64,000 nt of DNA from Opitutales bacterium. GTDB lineage: Bacteria > Verrucomicrobiota > Verrucomicrobiia > Opitutales > UBA953. Under the pieces are notes generated by a model. The model had not been told where the DNA came from. It made no database searches and saw only the letters and a program-made list of their open reading frames with translations. Of the stretch, positions 10,401 through 18,104 are shown piece after piece. Both the position numbers and the translations under genes were made by a program. Within the stretch, counting starts at the first letter, position 1, and each line of letters begins with the position of its first letter. The stretch is from assembly GCA_024697185.1 (NCBI GenBank), contig JAILGB010000029.1:1-64000 (forward strand). Direction: 5' to 3'.

Positions 10401-10613
10401 GAGGACGAAATCGTCGAGCACGGCTATGCGTTGCAATGGCTTTTTTATGCCGTCGCTTTGCGGGCGTTTTTGAGAAAGTCCGGCGTTTACAAGCCGGGCA
10501 TCTTGGGCGGCGTGCGCTATGTTTTTGTGCGTTGGCAGGCAGTCTATGCGGCGGAACCTGATGACGCTTTGCTGGACAAAGTCGAAGCGGCGCTCGGTTA
10601 CAATGTAAAGTAG
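7428..10613 (+). CDS. recB: RecB-type helicase-nuclease (exodeoxyribonuclease V beta)
   Basis: UvrD/Rep-family helicase fused to a RecB nuclease domain, the 3'-5' motor and nuclease of RecBCD double-strand-break repair. 1061 aa (E. coli RecB is 1180). Visible motifs in order: Walker A EASAGTGKTWTI (Lys21), motif Ia VTFTNAATAELRERI, STIHSFCHEIL, motif II ALIDEAQDTDDIQ, motif III/IV FYIGDPKQSIYSFRGGD, motif V STIYKSKGLEYD, motif VI YVALTRAKYF, and the nuclease block GSIDAVLRDGERYYIVDWKTN with the catalytic Asp and Asp-x-Lys. GDPKQSIYSFRGGD favours RecB over AddA. The final codon is 13 bases from recD; no recC is adjacent. The gene is rich in GCGGGAACG elements, including a full palindrome at 9852-9867. 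Confidence 0.93.
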   Translation: MEDILDLSRSGVIEASAGTGKTWTINEIYKSLILGKKYYGADLAEDKKAEKIDPCKVGEILVVTFTNAATAELRERIQSGIEKELGNANLSEEDSVLLRLASMSFDEAHISTIHSFCHEILTQFSTECGLPDRLEIETDISAQREYFAGKYCAAKVLQGGDDFWKTAAELVAGIWKEQEKHLGKLSVGKADGVHSAAKKNYETAMGEGFELWTNFRKRQIIQTATISHDETLRILQEALEKNPAIAREISKRYKVALIDEAQDTDDIQADIFKRIFWENKNSRLFYIGDPKQSIYSFRGGDVKSYEKMREEILSAGTKVFSLGKNFRSTQAIIDGVNRLFKGESEPETSIFTEKFNEFGGNDGKFPVPKCEKGFKEGEAPFDCKKAFYYLDINAEGKLIPMIVRLVREKGVPASRIAVLAKGNETLRKYRKELMKEGVPAVCTGEESVYSTVEAKLFLNLLKGINGDLGAEELNYVYASKLFCGEVADGEGADDDFRERLWEARQIWSKNGILQAIENLDAKYSIYENLARPAGTTEKDPQAVSDFKQVLELTAKEIALNNWGIEQTIESVQKAVTAEDNNGWNKSGGNVEESQLIRLSGGKDAVQLSTIYKSKGLEYDIVFLPDLTEIKYTKKNKPEFKISDDRESLLFKDLNEKEFENLFSRANLQDTACLVYVALTRAKYFCVVFDDSPNDDKKSSYMKDLAKRLRENGDCESWTFGGNASAWGTVDEIAAHLPAIPLEKPKKEAFDYDKILRQNEALRQRRFKDCWGLSSYSGLMKSHEAEASAEEEALSSVHEDSPVADNGNARSRGNGTKGEKKYRREKHTEQIPAGTTFGSEVHSIFEKIDFADPDTGLDSWRDTNGSFKPEVAAIVADMVKKTLELKIAGDKRIRDFDCRRDVRREMEFYLSLASQENFVESMGAALRDSGNGVYQKTYGRFFENKSKFCKKLEGLLTGSIDAVLRDGERYYIVDWKTNIVRSDAFEICESDIEDEIVEHGYALQWLFYAVALRAFLRKSGVYKPGILGGVRYVFVRWQAVYAAEPDDALLDKVEAALGYNVK
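9852..9867. repeat. Perfect 16-bp palindrome of the iterated element, inside recB
   Basis: CGTTCCCGCGGGAACG is two head-to-head half-elements sharing the central CGCG. It is flanked on both sides by further copies within about 60 bases and is read in recB as a Gly/Arg/Asn-rich linker (GNARSRGNGTKG) between the helicase and nuclease domains. Confidence 0.9.
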
Positions 10614-10626
10614 GGAGGATTTTTTG

Positions 10627-12675
10627 ATGAAAAAAGTGAATGTTGAAGAACTGCGAAAAGATTTTTTTAAGGTGAAGTTTTCCTTGGCTCTCGACGGCGA
10701 CAAAAAGTCCGCCGAGTCCGCCGTTCCCGGTAAGGCGCTCGAATTGGAAGAGGAACAAAGCGCGAATCTGCGGGAACGGCTGGAAGTCAAAGCGGAGGAG
10801 GGCGAGCCGGTGTTTTTTTCCACCGGCGAAGAAGGATTGTCAAAGATGACGGCGGAGGAGCGAAAAGAGTTTGACGGCGCTTATTTTGTCTTTGATCCCG
10901 TCGCGGGAACGCTCTTGTTGCAGGAGGGGGCGAACACTTTTTTGTTGCAGCGCATCTGTGAGGAATTTTTGAAAATGTTCGCGGAGAAACTCGCGAAAAA
11001 GACGGTCTCCCTGTCACAGGAAGAATGGAAGACCGCCTACAGTCTCTTGTATCGCCTCTGCGAAGTCGTCTATGTCGGGAACGGCAGCTGCTTGAAAGAA
11101 ATGACGGCGGAGGAAATCGCGTTTTTGGAAAAAATGCTCGCGGATGCTCCGGCTTTGATTGGCAGCGGGACGGACAAAGACGGAAAACCCGTTCCCGCGT
11201 CGCTCGTCTTTGACCGCAGCCTCTCGAGCCCCGCTTTGTTTTTTAACCGGCACTTTGTCGAGGAATGGACGATCGCCAAGGAAATCGCGACGATCGCCGG
11301 GACGGTGACAAAAAAAATCAGCAAGGAACAAGAAGAGGCGATCGACTATCGTTCGGAGCGGACCTTCGAACTGCGCGAGGAACAAAAAAATGCCGTGCGG
11401 GCGATTTTGAAAAATCGTCTGACGGTCGTGCGCGGAGGTCCGGGAACGGGAAAAACGACCTTGCTCCTGCGCGCGCTCATTTGTCTCAAACTCGAAAACT
11501 CCTCGGCGAAAATCGCGTTGGCGGCACCGACGGGAAAAGCCGCTGCGCGCATGAAGGAGTCGCTTTCCGCCCAAAACTATGACGGCAACGGCAAAGAATT
11601 TCTCGACGAAATCCGCGACTTGCAGCCGACGACCGTCCACCGGCTTTTGGGACTCAACTATTCAAATGTCGAGCCCAAAGCGCTCGAAGGCGTGGATGTC
11701 CTGATCGTTGACGAGTTTTCGATGGTCTCGCAAGATCTGGCGGCAAAAATTTTTAAGGCGGCTCGCGGGAACGCGAATCTGCGCTTAGTGTTCTTGGGCG
11801 ACGAAAACCAGCTGGACTCCGTCGAGGCGGGACATGTGCTCGGTGAACTGTCGCGCGTGGACGATTTGTTGCCGGAACCGAAACTTGTCGAAAGTAACCG
11901 TTTCGGCTCGGACAAATTTGTCGGGCGTCTCTCAAAGGCGCTTCTCGAGGGCGACGGGGATGCTTTTGAAAAACTGCTGAACGACGAAAGCGGCAGGGAA
12001 AAATATTGCGAGATTTTTGAGTTTGGGGAAAAAGAGCAGAGGAGTGCCGCCAAATTGGAGGAATATTTGAAAAAAATCGTTCCCGAAAAATTGCAGCATC
12101 CGGAGCTTTATTCCCCCGAAGAGATTTTGGAGTCTGCGGAGAGTTTCAAAGTGTTGACGCCGACGCACAACGGCAATATGGGCGATGAATCCTTGAACAG
12201 GCTCTGTTGCAAAATCTGTCGCGGGAACGCCGATGAGGAGAGCCGCTGTTTTCACGGCGAGCCGATTATCTTGATGCAGAAAAGCAGGGATTTTAATCTG
12301 GAAAAAGGCGAAACGGGCGTGATCGTCCGCGATGAGGAGCGAGAGAGCTTTGTCGCGCTTTTCAAGGGCGCGCACGGAGTCTGCCGGAAACTTTCCTTGA
12401 ATGTCTTGCCGGAATGGCAGACCGCCTATGCGATCACGATTCACAAGTCGCAGGGCTCGGAATACAGCCGTCTTGCCGTCTTCGTTCCCGCCGACTGCCA
12501 TCCCAAACTGTTGAACCGCCAGTTGCTCTATACCGCGATCACACGATTCAAGGAGAGTGGCGGCGATTGTCGTTTTTCGCTGTGCTACGATGCGAAGCGC
12601 CTGGAAAAATGCCGGGTCGTGAAAGAGTCGTTCGCGACATTTTTGGCGGAGCGGATTCGTCGTTTTTTCTCATAA
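10627..12675 (+). CDS. recD: RecD-type helicase (exodeoxyribonuclease V alpha)
   Basis: Superfamily 1B 5'-3' helicase, partner of RecB. 682 aa. Motifs in order: Walker A VRGGPGTGKTTLLLRA (Lys276), APTGKAAARMKESL, PTTVHRLLG, Walker B VLIVDEFSMVS, FLGDENQLDSVEAGHVL, and C-terminal ITIHKSQGSEYSRL and LLYTAITRFKE. The N-terminal ~250 residues correspond to the RecB-contacting domain. The ATG at 10627 follows a strong Shine-Dalgarno (GGGAGG, 10613-10618) overlapping the recB stop, so the two are translationally linked. A TTG three bases upstream is less likely. The P-loop GPGTGKT is itself encoded by a copy of the GGGAACG element. Confidence 0.93.
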   Translation: MKKVNVEELRKDFFKVKFSLALDGDKKSAESAVPGKALELEEEQSANLRERLEVKAEEGEPVFFSTGEEGLSKMTAEERKEFDGAYFVFDPVAGTLLLQEGANTFLLQRICEEFLKMFAEKLAKKTVSLSQEEWKTAYSLLYRLCEVVYVGNGSCLKEMTAEEIAFLEKMLADAPALIGSGTDKDGKPVPASLVFDRSLSSPALFFNRHFVEEWTIAKEIATIAGTVTKKISKEQEEAIDYRSERTFELREEQKNAVRAILKNRLTVVRGGPGTGKTTLLLRALICLKLENSSAKIALAAPTGKAAARMKESLSAQNYDGNGKEFLDEIRDLQPTTVHRLLGLNYSNVEPKALEGVDVLIVDEFSMVSQDLAAKIFKAARGNANLRLVFLGDENQLDSVEAGHVLGELSRVDDLLPEPKLVESNRFGSDKFVGRLSKALLEGDGDAFEKLLNDESGREKYCEIFEFGEKEQRSAAKLEEYLKKIVPEKLQHPELYSPEEILESAESFKVLTPTHNGNMGDESLNRLCCKICRGNADEESRCFHGEPIILMQKSRDFNLEKGETGVIVRDEERESFVALFKGAHGVCRKLSLNVLPEWQTAYAITIHKSQGSEYSRLAVFVPADCHPKLLNRQLLYTAITRFKESGGDCRFSLCYDAKRLEKCRVVKESFATFLAERIRRFFS

Positions 12676-12683
12676 TTCGCAGT

Positions 12684-12712
12684 TTGCGGACATAGGGCAA
12701 TGTTTGTAGAAT
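12684..12712 (+). promoter_or_regulatory. Leaderless-type promoter of panE
   Basis: TTGCGG (12684-12689), 17-base spacer, TAGAAT (12707-12712), then six bases to the ATG at 12719. The transcription start should fall on or next to the start codon. Confidence 0.65.
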
Positions 12713-12718
12713 TTAAGT

Positions 12719-13639
12719 ATGAAAATTGCGGTTGTCGGCACGGGTGGCGTCGGCGCTTTTTACGGCGCCCGCTTAGCGCAGTCGGGTCAAGAGCTTTGGT
12801 GCTTGGCGCGCAGCGACTATGATGTCGTCAAGGCGCGCGGCGGCTATTGGATCAACGATCATTTCCATCATCTCCCGCGAACGCTCGTTCCCGTCAATCT
12901 CGCAAAAAGCCCCGAGGAAATCGGCTGCTGCGATTTGGTCTTTGTCGCGCTCAAGACAACGGCGAACGACAATTACGAACGCCTGATCCGACCGTTAGTC
13001 GGCGAGAACACCCTGATCGTTCCCGCACAAAACGGACTCGGCAATGTCGAAGCGCTGGCGAAACTTTTTGGCAGGGAAAAAATCATCGGGGCGATCACCT
13101 ATTGCACACTCGTGCGCATCGCGCCTGGGGAAATTGAGACTTTCGGCAGGACGGACCTTTGGCTGGCGGAAGTCTCGGGCGGTCCGCGGGAACGCACTTT
13201 CGCGCTCGCCAAAATTTTTGAAAACGCCGGGCTGCCGACTTGTGTCAAAGATTCCTTGGATGAGATTTTGTGGAAGAAACTTTGCTGGAACATCCCCTTT
13301 AACGGTCTCTGTGTCGCTTATAATATGAACTGCGGTGAAATGCTCGCCGATCCCGAACGCGAAGCTTGCGCCTGGAGACTTTTGGAGGAGACGCAGGCGG
13401 CGGCGCGGGTTTGCGGCGTGGCGATCCCGCGGGAACACTTGGAAGAACAAATGGACTACACCAAAAAATATTGTGCGCAGTATCTGCCCTCGACGCTGCT
13501 CGATTTGCGGGCGGGACGGGCCTTGGAGGTCGAGTCGATTTGGGGCGAGCCGCTCCGTCGCGGGAACGCCGCAGGACTGCCGCTGCCGGAGCTTTCGAAA
13601 CTTTACAAGAAATTGAAGCAATTATCAGAAAAAATCTAA
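12719..13639 (+). CDS. panE: Ketopantoate reductase (2-dehydropantoate 2-reductase)
   Basis: NADPH-dependent reduction of ketopantoate to pantoate in pantothenate/CoA synthesis; cytoplasmic. 306 aa, usual length. N-terminal Rossmann motif VVGTGGVGAFYG (residues 5-16), LVFVALKTTAND, and the PAQNGLGN turn are typical. The C-terminal domain has the catalytic lysine in LWKKLCWNIPFNGLC and the conserved acidic/Ser block ALEVESIWGEPLRRG. The family also includes other ketoacid reductases and no other pan gene is nearby, so the exact substrate is inferred from family. It is followed after 15 bases by pta. Confidence 0.85.
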   Translation: MKIAVVGTGGVGAFYGARLAQSGQELWCLARSDYDVVKARGGYWINDHFHHLPRTLVPVNLAKSPEEIGCCDLVFVALKTTANDNYERLIRPLVGENTLIVPAQNGLGNVEALAKLFGREKIIGAITYCTLVRIAPGEIETFGRTDLWLAEVSGGPRERTFALAKIFENAGLPTCVKDSLDEILWKKLCWNIPFNGLCVAYNMNCGEMLADPEREACAWRLLEETQAAARVCGVAIPREHLEEQMDYTKKYCAQYLPSTLLDLRAGRALEVESIWGEPLRRGNAAGLPLPELSKLYKKLKQLSEKI

Positions 13640-13654
13640 AACTTATTTTGAATT

Positions 13655-14716
13655 ATGCCTTTGAAAAATGAATTAGCGGCGCGTTTGCAGCGCCATCCCA
13701 AGCGTGTGGTTTTCCCGGAAGGAAGCGATCCGCGCGTCTTACAGGTCGCCCGTCAGTTTGCGACAATGCGCCTCGGGATTCCGATTTTGGTCGGCAATCG
13801 CCAATACATTAAAATCATCGCCGCGCGGCTTTCGATCCGTCTGGAGGGAATTCGCATCGTTGAGCCGGAACGCTCGGAAGATTTTGACGAATACAAGCGC
13901 CGTTTTCGCGGTTTTGTGCGGGCGGGAATGCTCGAATGCGACAAACTTGATGACGCGGCGATCGACAATTATGTCAAAACTCCAAGTTATTTTTCCGCGA
14001 TGATGGTCCTCATGGGTGCGGCGGACGCGATGGTTTGCGGCGTTTCGGAGAGCTCGGCGTCGGCGTTGCGCCCGGTCTTCCAGCTCTTCCCGCGGCAGGA
14101 GGGCGTTTCGACGGTTTCGTCGATGCAGATTATGGATTTGTCCAACATGCCTTTGGCGGAAAGTTTGGGGGCGCAAAATATTTTTCTTGCCGATTGCACG
14201 GTTCTCCAGGAGCCGACGGCGGAACAGCTGGCGGACATTGCCGTCACGACGGCGATTTTGCGCAACCATTTGACCAATGAGCGCCCCAAGGTCGCGTTTC
14301 TCTCTTATACGACGCGCAGCGGCGGGAACGAGAATCTGGAGATTTTGAAAATCCGCGAAGCGGTGTCGCGCGCGCGGACGAAGGCGAAGGAATTGGGCAT
14401 CGAGGCGGATTTTGACGGCGATTTCCAGGCGGATGTCGCCTTGGATCATTTTGCCGCCGCATCCAAGAATATTGAGAGTTCCGTCGCCGGCTGCGCCAAT
14501 GTTCTGGTTTTCCCGGATTTGATGTCGGCAAAGATCGCTTCGCGTTTCGCCCAGGCGATTTCCGGCGTTCCCTGTTACGGTCAGATCATGACGGGTTTGA
14601 AAAACCCCGTGGCGGAGATTTCCCGCGGCGCGTCGGTGCAGGACATTCTCGGTGCGACCATTATTGTCGCGGCGCAGGCTGTTGACAAAAAATATCTTTT
14701 CCCGATGGGAGCATAA
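13655..14716 (+). CDS. pta: Phosphate acetyltransferase
   Basis: Transfers acetyl between CoA and phosphate, making acetyl phosphate for ATP generation with acetate kinase; central to acetate-producing fermentation. 353 aa, matching the short (about 330-350 aa) Pta family without the N-terminal regulatory domains. Recognisable features are the start RVVFPEGSDPRVLQVA, VCGVSESSASALRPVFQL, ADCTVLQEPTAEQLADIA, VAFLSYTTRSGGNENL and the C-terminal LVFPDLMSAKIASRFAQ block that lines the CoA site. Phosphate butyryltransferases are related, but the DCTVLQEPTAEQLADIA word is Pta-like. No ackA is visible in the window. The stop codon is one base before the next start codon. Confidence 0.88.
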   Translation: MPLKNELAARLQRHPKRVVFPEGSDPRVLQVARQFATMRLGIPILVGNRQYIKIIAARLSIRLEGIRIVEPERSEDFDEYKRRFRGFVRAGMLECDKLDDAAIDNYVKTPSYFSAMMVLMGAADAMVCGVSESSASALRPVFQLFPRQEGVSTVSSMQIMDLSNMPLAESLGAQNIFLADCTVLQEPTAEQLADIAVTTAILRNHLTNERPKVAFLSYTTRSGGNENLEILKIREAVSRARTKAKELGIEADFDGDFQADVALDHFAAASKNIESSVAGCANVLVFPDLMSAKIASRFAQAISGVPCYGQIMTGLKNPVAEISRGASVQDILGATIIVAAQAVDKKYLFPMGA

Positions 14717-14717
14717 A

Positions 14718-16115
14718 ATGGCGGGAACGCACGGCAATATCAAAAAATTGGAGTCCGGGAGGATTTTTCCGCTTCTCTTGCAATATTCGTTCCCGGCGAT
14801 CGCCGGGCTGGTGGTCACGTCGCTTTATAACATCATCGACAGTATTTATATCGGGCAGTGGATCGGTCCCGGGGGATTGGCGGGAACGGCGGTGGCGTTC
14901 CCGGTGATGAATCTGGGAGCGGCGGTGGGAACGCTTGTCGGGATCGGCGCGGGCGTGACGACCTCGATTTTTTTGGGCGAAAAACGCTTTTTTGACGCGC
15001 GCAAGGTTTTGGGGCAGACATTGGTTTTAGGCATATTGGCGGGCGTTGTCGTCGGCGGGCTGTCGCTTTTGTTTCTGGAGGAGATTTTGCGGCTTTTCGG
15101 CGCGAGCGAAACCGTTTTGCCCTATGCTTATGATTTTATGTTCCCGCTCCTGATCGGTCAGGGGCTGACTTATTTCTTTTTTAACCTCAACCACGTGATG
15201 CGCGCGTCGGGCTATCCGTTCAAGGCGATGTGCTCGATGATGATTTCCGCGGTCATCAATGTCGTGCTCGCGCCGATATTTTTGTATTGGGGCTGGGGGA
15301 TTCAGGGTGTCGCCTGGGCGACGGTCCTGGCGCAATTGTGCGGAGCGTTTCTGATTCTTTTTCACTTTTTGAACGACAAGAACACGGTTTATTTTTGTCG
15401 CGGGATCTATAAGCTGGAATGGCCGTTGGTGCGCCAGATTTGTTTTTCGGGCTTGCCGCCTTCGGTGATGAATGTTGTCGGCTGTCTGGTGATTATCATC
15501 ATCAACTGGCAGTTGAATCTTCATGGTGGCGATACGGCGGTCGCGGCAAACGGCATTTTTAACCGTTGCGCGATGTTTATTGCGTTTTGTATTGTCGGGA
15601 TCGCCCAGGGCGCGCAGCCGATCATCGGTTTCAATTTTGGGGCCAATCAGGTTTGGCGCGTCAAGAAAACGCTTTTTTGGGCTTTGGTGCTCGGTGCGGG
15701 AACGTCCACGGTTTTGGGGATCTATTGTATCGCGTTCCCGCGAACGGTGGCGGCGTGTTTTACGCAGGATCCGGCTCTCTTGGATGCGGGCGCGGAGGCG
15801 ATGCGCTGGGGCACTTTGGCGCTCCCGATTGTGGGATTGCAAATCATTTGCATTCATTTTTTCCAATCGATCGGCAAGGCTCATTTGTCCGTCATTTTGT
15901 CGTTCACGCGCCAAGCGTTTTTTCTGATTCCCGGCTTATTGGTCTTCCCGAGTTTTTGGAACACGATGGGCGTTTGGGTGGCGTTCCCGGTGGCGGACAC
16001 GGTGGCGACGGTTTTGGCCTTGTCGCTTTTGCTGTGGTTTTTGGCGCGTTATGAGCGGAGCAATCACGCGGACTTGGTGAAACAGACGGTATTGGAGCAG
16101 GGCGCGAATGAATAA
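14718..16115 (+). CDS. MATE-family multidrug/toxin exporter
   Basis: Cation-coupled inner-membrane exporter of 465 aa with about 12 hydrophobic segments. The first helical pair contains the family pattern IIDSIYIGQWIGPGGLAGTAVAFPVMN, and the pseudo-repeat in the second half (ANGIFNRCAMFIAFCIVGIAQGAQPIIGFNFGA) is characteristic of MATE proteins with its conserved GxxQGxQPxxGxNxGA. Substrate cannot be told. The ATG at 14718 follows a GGGAG Shine-Dalgarno at 14707-14711 located in the end of pta; the frame is open further upstream but overlaps pta. Its last 8 bases overlap nth. Confidence 0.9.
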   Translation: MAGTHGNIKKLESGRIFPLLLQYSFPAIAGLVVTSLYNIIDSIYIGQWIGPGGLAGTAVAFPVMNLGAAVGTLVGIGAGVTTSIFLGEKRFFDARKVLGQTLVLGILAGVVVGGLSLLFLEEILRLFGASETVLPYAYDFMFPLLIGQGLTYFFFNLNHVMRASGYPFKAMCSMMISAVINVVLAPIFLYWGWGIQGVAWATVLAQLCGAFLILFHFLNDKNTVYFCRGIYKLEWPLVRQICFSGLPPSVMNVVGCLVIIIINWQLNLHGGDTAVAANGIFNRCAMFIAFCIVGIAQGAQPIIGFNFGANQVWRVKKTLFWALVLGAGTSTVLGIYCIAFPRTVAACFTQDPALLDAGAEAMRWGTLALPIVGLQIICIHFFQSIGKAHLSVILSFTRQAFFLIPGLLVFPSFWNTMGVWVAFPVADTVATVLALSLLLWFLARYERSNHADLVKQTVLEQGANE

Positions 16116-16728
16116 AAAGGAACGTGCGGCGTATATTATGGATTGCCTGGACAAGCTTTACGGCGTTCCCGCGATCCCGTTGCAGCACAGGGATCCGTTT
16201 ACTCTGTTGGTCGCCGTCGTACTCTCTGCGCAATGCACGGACGCGCGCGTCAATCAGGTGACGCCCCAATTGTTCAAACTGGCGGACACGGCGCAGGCGA
16301 TGGCAAAATGTTCCGTCGGGCAAGTCGATGCGATCGTCCGCCCCTGCGGACTTTCCCCGAGAAAAGCGCAGTCGATCGTCGCGCTCTCCAAGATCCTTGT
16401 TGAAAAACACGACGGGAACGTTCCCGCAAATTTTGAAGATTTGGAAGCGCTGCCGGGTGTCGGGCACAAAACCGCGAGCGTCGTGATGAGCCAGGCGTTC
16501 GGCGTTCCCGCGTTCCCGGTCGATACGCACATTCACCGGCTGGCGGCGCGTTGGAAACTTTCAAGCGGCAAATCGGTCGTGCAGACGGAGCGGGATCTAA
16601 AAAAGATTTTTCCGCGGGAACGCTGGAACCGCCTGCATTTGCAAATGATCTATTACGGCAGGGAATATTGCCCGGCGTTGCGGCACGATCCCGAACGCTG
16701 TCCGATCTGCAAAGCTTTGAAAAAATAA
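16108..16728 (+). CDS. nth: Endonuclease III (DNA glycosylase/AP lyase)
   Basis: Base-excision repair enzyme removing oxidised pyrimidines. 206 aa. The helix-hairpin-helix LPGVGHKTASVV carries the catalytic lysine and VDTHIHRLA the catalytic aspartate; LSAQCTDARVNQVTPQLF is the usual substrate-recognition block. The C-terminal iron-sulfur region is odd: the normal pattern is Cys-x6-Cys-x2-Cys-x5-Cys, but here it is Cys-x9-Cys-x2-Cys and the protein ends five residues later (CPICKALKK), so the fourth cysteine is missing. The cluster may be absent or completed differently. The start overlaps the MATE gene by 8 bases. Confidence 0.92.
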   Translation: MNKKERAAYIMDCLDKLYGVPAIPLQHRDPFTLLVAVVLSAQCTDARVNQVTPQLFKLADTAQAMAKCSVGQVDAIVRPCGLSPRKAQSIVALSKILVEKHDGNVPANFEDLEALPGVGHKTASVVMSQAFGVPAFPVDTHIHRLAARWKLSSGKSVVQTERDLKKIFPRERWNRLHLQMIYYGREYCPALRHDPERCPICKALKK

Positions 16729-16731
16729 GAA

Positions 16732-18045
16732 ATGGGCGCGCAGGATCCGGATGAAATTTTTGACGTTGTCGATGAGCGGGATCGCGTTGTCGGCAGGGAA
16801 CGCCGTTGTGTCGTCCACGAAAAACATCTGCGGCACCGCGCAGTGCATTTGCTGGTGCTCAATCCGTCGCGCGACGCGATCCTGTTGCAAAAACGCTCGA
16901 TGGCGAAAGATTCCTGTCCGGGGCTGTTGTCGAGCGCGTGCGCGGGACATGTCGATGCGGGAGAAGATTACGAGAGCGCCGTTTTGCGGGAACTGCAGGA
17001 AGAACTGGGATTGACGCTCGACCCGGAGGAAATTTTTAAAATCGGCCGCCAGGAGCCGAGCGAGACAAACGGTTTCGAGTTCGTGAATATTTATCTTTGC
17101 TATATTCCGCAAGGGCGGCATTTTGCCTACAATCGCGAGGAAATCGACGCGCTTTGCTGGATGGAGGTCGCGGATTTTTTTGAGGCCTTGGACAAAAGTC
17201 CCGAAAAATTCGCGCCGTCGTTTGTTTCGCTTGTCCGAAAAGTTTTTGTCGGTGAGCCCGTTCCCGTGCGGGAGGATTTTGAAAATCAAAAATGCGCGCT
17301 GACGATCGAACGGCTTGGCGGGAACGGCGTTTTGACGATTCCTGTCGTCGGCTCGAAAAAATGTCGCCGGCTGACGCTCAAATACGACAAGGGGCGTATG
17401 CTCGTCCTTGTCAATGAACGTCTGAAAGTCACGGAGGATCTGCTCAAAAAAATTGAACTTTTTGTCATCGGCAACCGCCCTTGGATCGAGCGGCAGTTGG
17501 GCAAGGCGCGGGAACGGCAGTTTGTTTTGAAATCCGCGGGAACGCTCCGGGACCATCTTCGCGACAATCCTCAAATCGATTTGCCGCTCGACGCCTGTGA
17601 ATATAAAAAAAGCCTCGAGATTGTTCCCGTCCCGCTAAAAGCCTTTTATCTCCTGGACAAAAACGATGAGAAAGTGATTGTCGGCGTGCGCGAAAATCAC
17701 GAGGAGGAGGATTTGCGCGCGCAGTTGCGCCTTGTCGCGGGAAGAGTTTTGCCGGAGCAGGTGCGGCTATTGGCGGCGCGCTGCGGTGTCAGTGTCGGGG
17801 ATATTAACATCAAGGATATGAGCAGCCAGTGGGGTTCGTGCGCGCGCAACGGCAACATCAGCCTGAACTATTCTCTGCTTTTGTTGCCGGCAAAACTGCG
17901 CAATCACGTAATCCTGCACGAGCTTTGCCACCGGTTGCATATGAATCATTCCGGACGGTTTTGGGAACAACTCAACCGCTGGGATCCGAAAACCGCCGAG
18001 CACGACCGCCGCTTGAACCATTGGGGGAACTTGCTGAAATTTTAA
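16732..18045 (+). CDS. Nudix hydrolase fused to a YgjP-like (DUF45) metallopeptidase domain
   Basis: One 437-aa protein with two domains. Residues about 1-170 are a Nudix hydrolase close to the IPP-isomerase-like/YfcD branch, with a complete Nudix box GHVDAGEDYESAVLRELQEE. Residues about 195-437 match the YgjP/DUF45 zinc-peptidase family: MSSQWGSCARNGNISLNYSLL, then the metal motif HELCH with a downstream histidine and MNHSGRFWEQL. The reading frame is unbroken across the joint, a linker (EPVPVREDFEN) carrying a GTTCCCG element. The substrates of both halves are unknown. It begins 3 bases after the nth stop and converges on the lipid-type gene at 18105. Confidence 0.85.
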   Translation: MGAQDPDEIFDVVDERDRVVGRERRCVVHEKHLRHRAVHLLVLNPSRDAILLQKRSMAKDSCPGLLSSACAGHVDAGEDYESAVLRELQEELGLTLDPEEIFKIGRQEPSETNGFEFVNIYLCYIPQGRHFAYNREEIDALCWMEVADFFEALDKSPEKFAPSFVSLVRKVFVGEPVPVREDFENQKCALTIERLGGNGVLTIPVVGSKKCRRLTLKYDKGRMLVLVNERLKVTEDLLKKIELFVIGNRPWIERQLGKARERQFVLKSAGTLRDHLRDNPQIDLPLDACEYKKSLEIVPVPLKAFYLLDKNDEKVIVGVRENHEEEDLRAQLRLVAGRVLPEQVRLLAARCGVSVGDINIKDMSSQWGSCARNGNISLNYSLLLLPAKLRNHVILHELCHRLHMNHSGRFWEQLNRWDPKTAEHDRRLNHWGNLLKF

Positions 18046-18104
18046 TTTTCGCGTTCCCGCAAAAAAACGAAATCGCGTTCCCGCAAAACGGCGTTCCCGA
18101 GAAA
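18046..18104. repeat. Three copies of the iterated element in a convergent gap
   Basis: The 59 bases between two convergent genes contain three direct GCGTTCCCG elements separated by A-rich spacers. All have the same orientation, so they cannot form a strong hairpin with one another, and no other terminator is seen here. Confidence 0.8.

Noticed and set aside
16732..18045. Two separate genes with a missed stop
   Set aside because: The frame is open and protein-like throughout, with one sensible start and no internal start with a ribosome-binding site at the domain border that I could see.
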